Below are positions 7,581 to 14,448 of a stretch of 24,499 bases of DNA, in pieces. This DNA comes from an uncultured Clostridia bacterium (GTDB lineage Bacteria > Bacillota > Clostridia > TANB77 > CAG-508). Positions within the stretch are counted from its first letter, which is position 1; each line of letters starts with the position of its first letter. The notes under the pieces are model-generated. The model did no database searches and was not told where the DNA came from. It worked only from the letters and a program-made list of their open reading frames with translations. The stretch is taken from contig CAKPOC010000009.1 in NCBI GenBank assembly GCA_934169535.1, forward strand, positions 1 through 24,499, written 5' to 3'. A program made the translations under genes and the position numbers.

Positions 7581-7613
7581 AAAATTCGTAAAAAGCCTTT
7601 TACGAATTTTTGT
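7581..7613 (+). terminator. Terminator after rnhA, probably bidirectional
   Basis: A 13-bp perfect stem (7581-7593 with 7598-7610) with loop AGCC starts at the base after the rnhA stop codon and ends in a T-run. The reverse strand also gives a T-rich tail, so it could stop transcripts coming through the tmRNA gene from the right. Confidence 0.88.
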
Positions 7614-7661
7614 TATTTTCATATTGATTTAGGTTAAATTATATACTAACCGATACATCAT

Positions 7662-8028
7662 TGGTGGAGGTGAGGAGAGTCGAACTCCTGTCCAATATCA
7701 GTTCCACATATACTTCTCCGAGTGCAGTTTGTTATTAAAATTTTCTAAAAAACTGGCAAACAAACACGCTTGTTTTTTAGTATCTACCTATAAATTACCC
7801 TTTTGCCAAGGTAGAAAAGGCAAGATTTGTTGTCCTACTTATTTTTGCGCCCTTATACTGACCGTAGGCCTTCAGTATAAGAACGAGCTACCAAAAAACT
7901 AGGCAGCGTATGCTAATTCTGTATTATCAGCGTTTAAATTTATTTCTGCTTTTTTTTAGTGGCCGAAGCAGCCATCCACTACTCGCTATATATACTTCTT
8001 TGATACTGTCGAAAGCCAATACACCCCC
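7662..8028 (-). ncRNA. ssrA: Transfer-messenger RNA (tmRNA)
   Basis: RNA of about 367 nt that rescues stalled ribosomes by trans-translation with SmpB. The 5' end GGGGGUG (8022-8028) pairs with CACCUCC near the 3' end (one G-U pair), followed by discriminator A and an encoded CCA (7662-7664). The 3' T-arm with GTTCGACTC and the 5' TTGGCTTTCGACAG are characteristic. The tag reading frame (7899-7931, resume codon GCU, stop UAG) encodes ADNTELAYAA, with the usual AAAC just upstream of the resume codon and an ALAA-like degradation signal (AYAA). An 18-nt leader from the promoter would be removed by RNase P. Confidence 0.96.
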
Positions 8029-8046
8029 GACTATAAATACATATTT

Positions 8047-8075
8047 ATTATACAATATTTTTTACTCTTAGTCCA
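8047..8075 (-). promoter_or_regulatory. Promoter for ssrA
   Basis: Minus-strand TATAAT (8047-8052), 17-nt spacer and TGGACT (8070-8075, four of six matches). The -10 element lies 18 nt before the mature tmRNA 5' end, consistent with a short processed leader. Confidence 0.6.
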
Positions 8076-8105
8076 TAAAATTTATAAAAAAATCACAAAA
8101 AGCTC

Positions 8106-8134
8106 TTGCGCTTTATATTTTTTTGTGCTATCAT
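8106..8134 (+). promoter_or_regulatory. Promoter for tRNA-Trp
   Basis: TTGCGC (8106-8111), 17-nt spacer and TATCAT (8129-8134). The -10 element ends 12 nt before the mature tRNA 5' end. It is back to back with the tmRNA promoter; the 30 nt between them hold nothing else visible. Confidence 0.6.
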
Positions 8135-8146
8135 AAGAAGGCAATT

Positions 8147-8221
8147 AGGGGTATAGTGTTAATGGTAGCACATCGGTCTCCAAAACCGCCTGTGAGGGTT
8201 CAAATCCTTCTACCCCTGCCA
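8147..8221 (+). tRNA. tRNA-Trp (CCA anticodon)
   Basis: A full cloverleaf can be folded by eye: acceptor AGGGGTA paired with TACCCCT, a D-arm with TTAATGGTAG, an anticodon stem with loop CTCCAAA giving anticodon CCA, and a T-arm GGTTCAAATCC. Discriminator G and CCA are encoded. The outermost anticodon-stem pair is a T-C mismatch, the only irregularity seen. Confidence 0.96.
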
Positions 8222-8233
8222 ATAAAAACAGGG

Positions 8234-8258
8234 GCTAGAAAGTAATTTCTAGCTTTTT
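8234..8258 (+). terminator. Terminator after tRNA-Trp
   Basis: An 8-bp perfect stem (GCTAGAAA at 8234-8241, TTTCTAGC at 8246-8253) with a GTAA loop is followed by five T residues. It separates the tRNA from the gtrA-like gene only 27 nt downstream, which may depend on read-through because no separate promoter is evident between them. Confidence 0.88.
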
Positions 8259-8284
8259 ATATACTATTTAAAATGGAGTTTTTT

Positions 8285-8725
8285 ATGAATAAATTATTTG
8301 ATCTAATAAAAAAAGTTTGTACTAAGGAAGTACTTTTATACGCAGTATTTGGAGTTGTAACAACTATAGTTAATTGGGGCTCTTTTGCAATTCTTACAAA
8401 ATTCGTACCTAGCCTAGATAAAAATGTTTCAAATGCAATTGCTATTATTTTAGCCGTTCTTGTTGCATATATTACCAACAAGGATTTAGTATTTCATTCA
8501 GAGGCAAGTAATTTCAAGCAAAAATTTATAGAATTTTGGAAGTTCATAGCTGGTAGAGCTTTTACTATGATATTAGAATTTGGATTAGATGCTTTACTAT
8601 TTTTAATTCCTGTAGTTAGCGCAAATAACACTTTACAAATGCTTGTTAAAATGATAATCACTGTAATTGTTATTGTTATAAATTTCTTTATTAGCAAGTT
8701 CTTTGCTTTTAAACATACAAAATAG
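8285..8725 (+). CDS. GtrA-family membrane protein
   Basis: A small polytopic membrane protein, about 146 aa from the start chosen here. Four hydrophobic segments (residues about 14-34, 44-62, 77-105 and 108-135) and the charged pair at the end of the second helix (ITNKDLVFHS) match the GtrA/DPMS-type family, thought to help flip or hand over polyprenyl-linked sugars for cell-surface glycosylation. An in-frame ATG lies 12 nt upstream at 8273, but GGAG at 8275-8278 sits 6 nt before the ATG at 8285, so the later start is preferred. The C-terminus KFFAFKHTK is typical. The gene is followed 41 nt later by an M23 peptidase, suggesting a cell-envelope role. Confidence 0.85.
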   Translation: MNKLFDLIKKVCTKEVLLYAVFGVVTTIVNWGSFAILTKFVPSLDKNVSNAIAIILAVLVAYITNKDLVFHSEASNFKQKFIEFWKFIAGRAFTMILEFGLDALLFLIPVVSANNTLQMLVKMIITVIVIVINFFISKFFAFKHTK

Positions 8726-8732
8726 CAATTAA

Positions 8733-8766
8733 CCCCCTATTGTAAATTTTCTTAGGGGGACTTTTT
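8733..8766 (+). promoter_or_regulatory. Inverted repeat that would mask the M23 gene's ribosome binding site
   Basis: CCCCCTA (8733-8739) and TAGGGGG (8753-8759) form a perfect 7-bp, GC-rich stem with a 13-nt loop. The right arm is the only good ribosome binding site for the ATG at 8767, and the stem is followed by five T residues just before that ATG. It could act as a weak terminator after the gtrA-like gene, as a translational block, or both. Confidence 0.6.
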
Positions 8767-9558
8767 ATGTCTAATTTTTATTCCAAAATTTATTCTATTA
8801 TTTTTTTACTTACAATTTTTGTTGTCATTACTTCATTTTTAATTATTCAGTCTTCTGCAAAATCTTCAGGCCTATTATCTTCTTCTTTAAATGGTGAGTT
8901 TATTTGGCCACTTCCACAAAATTCATATATAAGCTCTTATTTTGGGAAACGAGCATCTCCTACTGCTGGTGCTTCAGCTTACCATTCTGGAATAGATATC
9001 CCAGCAGCTGAAGGCACTTACATATATTCTGTTTGTGATGGAATAGTAGAATTTGCAAGCTGGGGGGCTGGTGGCGGTTACACTGTGGTAGTATCTAACA
9101 ATAATATTTCAGTGTCATATTGTCATGTTTCACCAATTTTTCTTGTTTTACGAGGTGAAAATGTAACTGCAGGTCAAGTAATTGCAACTGTTGGTCCCAA
9201 AAATGTGTATAATATAAAAAATAATCCATATAAAGATTCAAATGGCACCCCCACTAACGGTGCAACTACTGGCTGCCATCTTCACTTAACAATAAAAAAA
9301 GACGGCAGTGCCGTCAATCCTTTAAATTATTTTAATTATTACATATCGTCGTCTTCATCACTTGCATCAATTCCAAATTCTTCTGCAAAATGGCTACAAC
9401 CACTACAATTTCCTGAGCAGCCTTCTTCCTCATCTTCGCCCCAATCTAATTCAATTGTTTTATGGCATTCTGGGCATTCAACATTTTCCTTAAGTTCTGC
9501 TTCTACATCTGCAACAAATTCATGTCCGCAATATGGGCAAACAATTTCAAAATCATAG
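8767..9558 (+). CDS. M23-family (LytM-type) peptidase with an overprinted C-terminal tail
   Basis: Membrane-anchored or secreted peptidoglycan peptidase, 263 aa as read. A hydrophobic signal-anchor occupies residues about 9-29. The M23 domain (about 45-190) has zinc ligands H73 and D77 (YHSGIDIP) and H173, with catalytic-type H120 (SYCHVS) and H171 (GCHLHLT), so it should be active. The domain ends at AVNPLNYF. The last 70 or so residues are a serine-rich low-complexity tail that is simply the antisense of the zinc-ribbon gene on the minus strand (220-bp overlap). No stop occurs in this frame until 9558, so the tail is either translated or the result of a lost stop codon. No LysM, SH3 or CHAP module is present. 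Confidence 0.85.
   Translation: MSNFYSKIYSIIFLLTIFVVITSFLIIQSSAKSSGLLSSSLNGEFIWPLPQNSYISSYFGKRASPTAGASAYHSGIDIPAAEGTYIYSVCDGIVEFASWGAGGGYTVVVSNNNISVSYCHVSPIFLVLRGENVTAGQVIATVGPKNVYNIKNNPYKDSNGTPTNGATTGCHLHLTIKKDGSAVNPLNYFNYYISSSSSLASIPNSSAKWLQPLQFPEQPSSSSSPQSNSIVLWHSGHSTFSLSSASTSATNSCPQYGQTISKS
9294..9315 (-). terminator. Terminator of the efp/zinc-ribbon operon, inside the M23 coding region
   Basis: On the minus strand a GACGGC-ACT-GCCGTC hairpin (9301-9315) is followed directly by seven U residues (9294-9300), 24 nt after the zinc-ribbon stop codon. On the plus strand the same bases encode Lys-Lys-Asp-Gly-Ser-Ala-Val of the M23 domain. The sequence therefore serves as protein code on one strand and terminator on the other. 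Confidence 0.8.
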
Positions 9559-9800
9559 CCCTCTTGCTCGTAAATATCACCTTTTATTAAGTTTACAGTT
9601 TCTGCTAGCTTTTCTACTTTTTTCTCTAATTCGGAATTGTCATTTTTATTATTAAGTTCTGACATTCTTTCAATTATGTCTAAATATAAAGCAGCCATTT
9701 CTCCAAATTTTTTAATAGCAAAATTTCTTTCTTCTTCGTTTGAAATGTTTTCTTCTAACTCTTTTAATATTTTTAAATATTCTTCACTTATTCTTGACAT
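9339..9800 (-). CDS. CD1247-like zinc-ribbon protein
   Basis: A 153-aa cytoplasmic protein. Residues 1-75 are helical and probably coiled coil (ISEEYLKILKELEENIS, LEKKVEKLAETVNLI). Residues about 86-115 form a zinc ribbon with VCPYCGHEF and VECPECHKT. The tail has two more cysteine pairs (CSGNCSGC), then a very acidic end (DASDEDDDM). It resembles clostridial proteins named after C. difficile CD1247, whose function is unknown; that assignment is from memory of the family pattern. It is the last gene of the operon with efp, separated by a 78-nt gap holding a 16-bp hairpin. Its 3' half overlaps the M23 gene on the opposite strand. Confidence 0.8.
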   Translation of the reverse strand: MSRISEEYLKILKELEENISNEEERNFAIKKFGEMAALYLDIIERMSELNNKNDNSELEKKVEKLAETVNLIKGDIYEQEGYDFEIVCPYCGHEFVADVEAELKENVECPECHKTIELDWGEDEEEGCSGNCSGCSHFAEEFGIDASDEDDDM

Positions 9801-9827
9801 ATAAAGTCCTTTCTAATTAATAAATTT

Positions 9828-9867
9828 GACTTAATAAATTATGATTTTGCGCATAAATTATTAAGTC
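9828..9867. other. Large hairpin between efp and the zinc-ribbon gene
   Basis: Arms 9828-9843 and 9852-9867 pair at 15 of 16 positions around an 8-nt loop. On the minus strand it lies 11 nt after the efp stop codon. It has no clean U-run after it, so it is more likely an mRNA-processing or stabilising element, or a leaky terminator tuning efp against the downstream gene. Confidence 0.6.
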
Positions 9868-9878
9868 TTATTAGTTCA

Positions 9879-10445
9879 TTATACTCTTTCCATATATTCG
9901 CCAGTTCTTGTGTCTATTCTAACAACATCACCAATATTTACAAACATTGGAACAGTTAATTGGTAACCATTTTCTAATGTTGCTGGTTTTCCAGAAGTTG
10001 TCGTTGTATTTCCAGCAAATCCTGGTTCTGTATATGTAACTTCCAATTCAACAAACATTGGAGGTTCTACTGCAAAAACGTTTCCTTTATATGAAAGCAT
10101 TTTTACGTTCATATTTTCCTTTATGAATTTTAATGCTTCACCTATTTGCTCCTTGTTTAGTGGAATTTGCTCATAAGTTTCATTATCCATAAAGTAATAT
10201 AAATTTTCATCATTATATAAATATTGCATATCCTTCTTTTCGATTTCAGCAGCTGGATATTTTTCTGATGGATTGAAAGTTTTTTCAATAACTGCACCAG
10301 AAATAACATTTTTTAATTTAGTTCTAACAAAAGCTGAACCTTTTCCTGGTTTTACGTGTTGAAATTCTACAACTCTAAAAACGTTTCCATCCATTTCAAA
10401 TGTTGTTCCATTTCTAAAATCGCCTGCCATATATACACTTGCCAT
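9879..10445 (-). CDS. efp: Translation elongation factor P
   Basis: A 188-aa, three-domain tRNA-shaped factor that relieves ribosome stalling at polyproline. The KOW-like domain I has the modification-loop motif KPGKGSAFVR with the conserved lysine K35 at the tip; the OB domain II starts at DMQYLYNDENLYYFMDN; domain III runs to GEYMERV with the typical GDVVRIDTRTGEY end. Full length. No EpmA or other modifying enzyme is visible nearby, so the modification is unknown. The ATG has an AAAGGGGAA ribosome binding site. A TATAAT without a good -35 lies in the 100-nt gap upstream, so a secondary promoter is possible. The partner just upstream is aminopeptidase P, a common clostridial pairing. Confidence 0.98.
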   Translation of the reverse strand: MASVYMAGDFRNGTTFEMDGNVFRVVEFQHVKPGKGSAFVRTKLKNVISGAVIEKTFNPSEKYPAAEIEKKDMQYLYNDENLYYFMDNETYEQIPLNKEQIGEALKFIKENMNVKMLSYKGNVFAVEPPMFVELEVTYTEPGFAGNTTTTSGKPATLENGYQLTVPMFVNIGDVVRIDTRTGEYMERV

Positions 10446-10545
10446 ATTAGTATTTCCCCTTTCTCGTTTTTTATTAATTTTTTAAAATAATCGCTTTTAT
10501 TATAATACTACAAAATAGGCCAAAAATCAAGTATTATTTGCCAAT

Positions 10546-11613
10546 TTACTCATCTACAATCACATATTCTTTGCTTGATTTTGTAAGCGGAGTTGCCACC
10601 GCTCTATTTATCCAAACAGTATCTTCAATTCTTACCCCAAACTTGTTAGGGATATATATACCTGGTTCATCTGTTACTATCATGTTATTTTTAAGAGGGA
10701 GGTCTAATCTAGCACTCATAAATGGAAGCTCATGTATTTCCATTCCTACTCCATGGCCTAAAGCATGAATTAAATCATAGCCATTTAACTTAAAATCATT
10801 TTGAACCATTCTGCATATTAATTTTAAATTAGCCCCTTCCTTCATTTCGTTTATAGTCTGTCTTTGATTTTTTAGTACTAATTCGTAAATTGCTTTTATT
10901 TCTTCTGGAACATATTTAGCAAATATTGTTCTTGTCATATCTGAACAATATCCATTATATTTACATCCCATATCTATTGTTATTGGGTCTCCTGCTTCTA
11001 TTTTTTTATCCGTTGGTACAGCATGTGGCATTGATGAATTTTTACCCGATGCAACTATTGTTTCAAAAGCTAAATCCTCTGCTCCGTTTGCCATAAAAAA
11101 TTCTTCTATTTCCTTAGCAATTTCTTTTTCAGTCATTCCCACTTTTATAAAACTTTTTAAATGTTCGAAACATTTATCTGTAATTTCACAAGCTTTTGAA
11201 ATAAGTACAATTTCCTCTGGGTCTTTTATCATTCTTTGCTTTTCTATTATTCCTTCAGTTTCTTCTAAACTGTTTATTTTGTACTTGTGCATATAATCTT
11301 TATATTTTGCATACGTTACATAATTTTCCTCAAATCCTACCTTCTCACAAAACATAAAGAAATTTTCGTAGTCATCTAAATGCAAATTTTTCATGTCGTA
11401 CACTATAATTTCATCATTTATTGTTAGCTTATTGTTAACCGCTTCTACATATCTTCCGTCTGTTATATAAATATTTTCTTTTGGTGTTATTAAAAATGTT
11501 CCTTCTGCTTCAATTCCTGTTAAATATTTTATATTTAATGGATTAGAAATTATTATTCCTTGCAAATCTAACATTTTAATTTTATCTCTTAGCCAGCGAA
11601 TATTGTTATTCAT
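10546..11613 (-). CDS. pepP: Xaa-Pro aminopeptidase (M24B family)
   Basis: A 355-aa metallopeptidase that removes N-terminal residues preceding proline. The N-terminal creatinase-like domain covers about 1-125 (NPLNIKYLTGIEAEGTFL) and the pita-bread catalytic domain about 135-355. Metal ligands are all present: D214 (ITIDMG), D225 (CSDMTRT), H287 (ALGHGVGMEIHE), E316 (DEPGIYIP) and E330 (VRIEDT); H197 and H294 are the conserved active-site histidines. The ATG has a GGGGG ribosome binding site 5 nt upstream. It sits between the prepilin peptidase and efp; with efp this couples two proline-related functions, though the link may be just operon history. Confidence 0.95.
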   Translation of the reverse strand: MNNNIRWLRDKIKMLDLQGIIISNPLNIKYLTGIEAEGTFLITPKENIYITDGRYVEAVNNKLTINDEIIVYDMKNLHLDDYENFFMFCEKVGFEENYVTYAKYKDYMHKYKINSLEETEGIIEKQRMIKDPEEIVLISKACEITDKCFEHLKSFIKVGMTEKEIAKEIEEFFMANGAEDLAFETIVASGKNSSMPHAVPTDKKIEAGDPITIDMGCKYNGYCSDMTRTIFAKYVPEEIKAIYELVLKNQRQTINEMKEGANLKLICRMVQNDFKLNGYDLIHALGHGVGMEIHELPFMSARLDLPLKNNMIVTDEPGIYIPNKFGVRIEDTVWINRAVATPLTKSSKEYVIVDE

Positions 11614-11634
11614 AGCAGCCCCCTATTTTACATT

Positions 11635-12369
11635 TTACATATTTATTGTTCCTAATGTGAATATATTTAACATTATAATCATTAGTGTATTAAATGGTAC
11701 AAATAATCCTATTAATGTTGCAATTACTATAAATGGGCCAAATGGTATATAATCCATTCCTTTTTTTCTGTTTTTTATTATTAAAAATACTCCCACAATT
11801 GCGCCTAGTAAAAAGGCTATAAGTGTTACCATTATTGTTAATCTCCAACCAAGAAATAGTCCTAAAGCTCCCATTAGCTTTACATCGCCAAATCCCATTG
11901 CTTCTTTGCCATACATAAGTCCACCTATTAATGCAATTATAAGAAATAGTCCGGCTCCTGCACACATTCCAAGTAACATATCTACTGCAACATTTATATT
12001 TGTTATTCCTTCTATAAATGTATACACAAGACCTACTTCAAATATTGTAAGATTTAATCTGTTTGGAATAATTTTTAGTCTATAATCTATTACAAATGCA
12101 ATTAGTAGCATAGGTATTACTGCCATGTAAGCTATTGTTTTTAATTGAAATCCATATAGATATAAAATTGCTATGTATAAAACTGATGTAACAACCATGT
12201 AAAGATATTTTGGCTTTGCATTTTTTAAATAAATAGTAAAAAAGTCTTTAGTAAATACTTTTTTGTATTCTGGTTGTCTTATAGTACACCAATCTATAAA
12301 TTGTCCTATAAATAGACCTACTATTCCTACAAACACGTAGTGCAATATATTAATATTATTTATGTACAT
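11635..12369 (-). CDS. A24-family prepilin peptidase without the N-methylase zinc loop
   Basis: A polytopic membrane aspartyl protease, 244 aa, that cleaves type IV pilin-like leader peptides. The two catalytic aspartates are D95 (AFVIDYRLKIIPN) and D162 (MGFGDVKLMGALG), in about eight membrane segments. The N-terminus keeps a degenerate version of the usual start (GLFIGQFIDWCTIRQPE), but the paired CxxC motifs of the cytoplasmic methylase domain are absent, so it may only cleave and not methylate. No pilus ATPase or platform protein is in the window. Possible substrates are the 74-aa protein encoded two genes upstream and pilin-like surface proteins elsewhere in the genome. Confidence 0.9.
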   Translation of the reverse strand: MYINNINILHYVFVGIVGLFIGQFIDWCTIRQPEYKKVFTKDFFTIYLKNAKPKYLYMVVTSVLYIAILYLYGFQLKTIAYMAVIPMLLIAFVIDYRLKIIPNRLNLTIFEVGLVYTFIEGITNINVAVDMLLGMCAGAGLFLIIALIGGLMYGKEAMGFGDVKLMGALGLFLGWRLTIMVTLIAFLLGAIVGVFLIIKNRKKGMDYIPFGPFIVIATLIGLFVPFNTLMIIMLNIFTLGTINM

Positions 12370-12386
12370 TTTTTCCTCTTTCTAAA

Positions 12387-12881
12387 TTAGCTTTTGTTTT
12401 TAAAGTAATTTTTTAATATTCTTTTTTCTATCATTCTGTTAATTTTAGTAACAAAAATATCGTTATTATTTAGTGGTTTTACTAAAATTGAATACATATT
12501 ATTTCTGTTTGCTCCTAAAACATCTGTTAATAGCTGATCACCTACAACTGCAATATTTTTGTTATTAATGTTTAACATTTTTTGTGCTTTTTTAAATCCA
12601 AACTTTAGTGGTTTTTTTGCAAAATAAATATATTTGCAATTTAATATTTTAGACATCTTTTGTGCTTTTGTTTTTTTATTTGTATTTGACAGTATACATA
12701 ATTTAATGTTATTTTTAGACATTCCTTGTGCCCACTCTTCTAAGTTTTCCACTACATTCCCATCTTTGGTTATAATTGTGTTATCTATGTCTATCAAAAG
12801 ACCATAAATATTGTTTTTCTTAAAAAAGTCAGGTGTAATATCTGTTATTTTTTCAAAATATGAATTAGGGTAAAATATCAT
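12387..12881 (-). CDS. yqeG: YqeG-family HAD IIIA phosphatase
   Basis: A 164-aa soluble HAD phosphatase. Motif I is LLIDIDNTI with nucleophile D31 and acid/base D33; motif II is the serine in LSNTNK (S65); the lysine in FAKKPLKFG (89-93) serves as motif III; motif IV is VGDQLLTD (D115 and D120). YqeG relatives include phosphatidylglycerophosphate phosphatases; the substrate here is not shown by the sequence. In many Firmicutes yqeG begins a ribosome-assembly cluster (yqeH and onwards), which is absent here. GGAG lies 7 nt before the ATG. The gene is 9 nt after the 422-aa membrane protein and 17 nt before the prepilin peptidase. Confidence 0.92.
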   Translation of the reverse strand: MIFYPNSYFEKITDITPDFFKKNNIYGLLIDIDNTIITKDGNVVENLEEWAQGMSKNNIKLCILSNTNKKTKAQKMSKILNCKYIYFAKKPLKFGFKKAQKMLNINNKNIAVVGDQLLTDVLGANRNNMYSILVKPLNNNDIFVTKINRMIEKRILKNYFKNKS

Positions 12882-12890
12882 TTACTTCTC

Positions 12891-14159
12891 CTATTTTTCA
12901 AAATGAATAGTGTTTGCAACATCTTCTACATATTGCTTTAATGTAGCTTCATCATCATTATTGTAAGTTACTGCTGTTATATATGCTATTTTTTGATTAC
13001 TTATTACATAATACAAAAATTCTGTTTCAGTATTGTCATCTTTAGTTTTTATTTTAATGTTTGATTTTACTACATCATATCCATTCTCTGTTTTTTCAAC
13101 TTCAATACCATATTGTTCTGGTACTAATTTTTCTTTATAATATGTTTCCATTTGTTTTTTAATTTTATCTACGCTTTGAGCTTCTTTATCTGTATCATAA
13201 TAAATTTGTATTACTGATGGATAATCGCTAGTTCCTGATATTTCAGTTTTTTGTGCAGATTCCTCATTACTTATGTATTTATAAAATGACCAGCCATTTT
13301 CCTTGCTGTAATTTTCTAAAACACTCCACTCGTTTGAAAGTTCAAACTTTATATTTTCATCCCATACAATTGAATTTATTTTTTGTGGTGCTTTTACAGC
13401 CATTATCGTTATTGAGCCAATTACTGCTGCTACTATAATCGCAAAAATTATTTTTATATTTTTCTTTGTTACTCTAATATTTTTTTCATTAATTTCGTTA
13501 TAAAAATATTTGTTTTTGTATTTACATATAATTTTTAAACTTTCTAAATATTCAAAATATTCTTTTTTATTTTTGTTTTCTATTTCTAGTAATATTTCAT
13601 TTTTTGTAATTCCAGAATTTTTATTTATTGCATCATATTTTATAAATATAGGTTTTATTATTTTTATTGCTTCTGCCTTTAATTCTTCTAATGGGATATT
13701 TTCTAAAAGGCTTATTCTATAGTTTTTTCTGCCTTTAAAGTCAATAAATTGATATTTTAAATTTATAAAAATGATTGCACTTCCTAGCATAGCAAACACT
13801 TCTGCTAATATAAAATTTCTAAAATTAATTACTTTAAAATCGTTATATTTATATATTTGTGCAAATGTGTGAAACGTTACAGTATAATTTGCTTTTTTTA
13901 GCGTTACTACTGGTACTATTAAAAGCATTGCAATTGCCACTATTGAAAATGTTACTAATAAATTTATTAAAAATGCTTTTTTATTTATTTTTCCTTTAAA
14001 AAAGTAATACCCATATATTGCAAAAATTGGTACAATTAGCGCTAAAACTAGCAAAAATGTAGATTTTACGATAAACACATACATTAGTGGAAGAATTCCA
14101 ATAATGCCAAATAATGCTGCACCTATTATTCCTTTTAAATAATTTCTTTGCTCATTCAT
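12891..14159 (-). CDS. Unknown membrane protein with a C-terminal extracytoplasmic domain, 422 aa
   Basis: I do not recognise this family. Four hydrophobic segments lie near the N-terminus (residues about 9-31, 34-53, 62-83 and 112-133), then about 100 charged, lysine-rich residues that should be cytoplasmic, a fifth membrane helix (about 234-254, IIFAIIVAAVIGSITIMAV) and about 165 outside residues. That last part resembles a compact mixed alpha/beta domain with a WDENIKFELSNEWSVLEN start, seen in clostridial lipoprotein-like domains of unknown role. The gene starts 7 nt after the pilin-like protein's stop and is followed 9 nt later by yqeG, so it is firmly in the prepilin-peptidase operon. 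Confidence 0.85.
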   Translation of the reverse strand: MNEQRNYLKGIIGAALFGIIGILPLMYVFIVKSTFLLVLALIVPIFAIYGYYFFKGKINKKAFLINLLVTFSIVAIAMLLIVPVVTLKKANYTVTFHTFAQIYKYNDFKVINFRNFILAEVFAMLGSAIIFINLKYQFIDFKGRKNYRISLLENIPLEELKAEAIKIIKPIFIKYDAINKNSGITKNEILLEIENKNKKEYFEYLESLKIICKYKNKYFYNEINEKNIRVTKKNIKIIFAIIVAAVIGSITIMAVKAPQKINSIVWDENIKFELSNEWSVLENYSKENGWSFYKYISNEESAQKTEISGTSDYPSVIQIYYDTDKEAQSVDKIKKQMETYYKEKLVPEQYGIEVEKTENGYDVVKSNIKIKTKDDNTETEFLYYVISNQKIAYITAVTYNNDDEATLKQYVEDVANTIHFEK

Positions 14160-14166
14160 TGCTGCT

Positions 14167-14391
14167 CTAATTTCCTTTCTCGTTTATTTTTGCTTCTATA
14201 TTTTCTTCTATTTGTGGTGCTTGTTTTAGTTGCTCTTCATATTTTGATTTAACGGTAGCTTCGCTTTTTATTTGAGCTTTTCGTACATTTGAAGTAACTA
14301 TATATGAGTTAGACAGTATCATTACAAAAAACATTACTGTTACAACAACTACTGTGCTTATTGCTCCATTATTTTCTTTTAATTTTTTCAT
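14167..14391 (-). CDS. Small pilin-like single-pass membrane protein, 74 aa
   Basis: Basic N-terminus MKKLKENNG, then a hydrophobic stretch AISTVVVVTVMFFVMILSN (residues 10-28), then a charged helical tail with several Lys, Glu and Gln. A short charged leader ending in Gly before a long hydrophobic helix is the layout of a type IV prepilin, although the canonical glutamate at +5 is missing (a valine). It could equally be a simple membrane anchor. It is the first gene of the operon that includes a prepilin peptidase three genes later, which is the main argument for a pilin-like role. GGAGG lies 7 nt before the ATG. Confidence 0.75.
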   Translation of the reverse strand: MKKLKENNGAISTVVVVTVMFFVMILSNSYIVTSNVRKAQIKSEATVKSKYEEQLKQAPQIEENIEAKINEKGN

Positions 14392-14419
14392 TGGTTTGCC
14401 TCCACACTAAATTTAATTC

Positions 14420-14448
14420 ATAATATCATTTTTAATTATTATTTTCAA
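14420..14448 (-). promoter_or_regulatory. Promoter of the pilin-like/yqeG/pepP/efp operon
   Basis: Minus-strand TTGAAA (14443-14448) and TATTAT (14420-14425), the latter with an upstream TG one base away, and a 17-nt spacer. The -35 element lies inside the 3' end of the broken rluA-type gene. No closer promoter is seen for the next 5 kb except a weak one before efp. Confidence 0.65.

Noticed and set aside
7581..8272. Protein-coding gene in the 690-nt gap
   Set aside because: The space is filled by a terminator, tmRNA, two RNA promoters, tRNA-Trp and its terminator.
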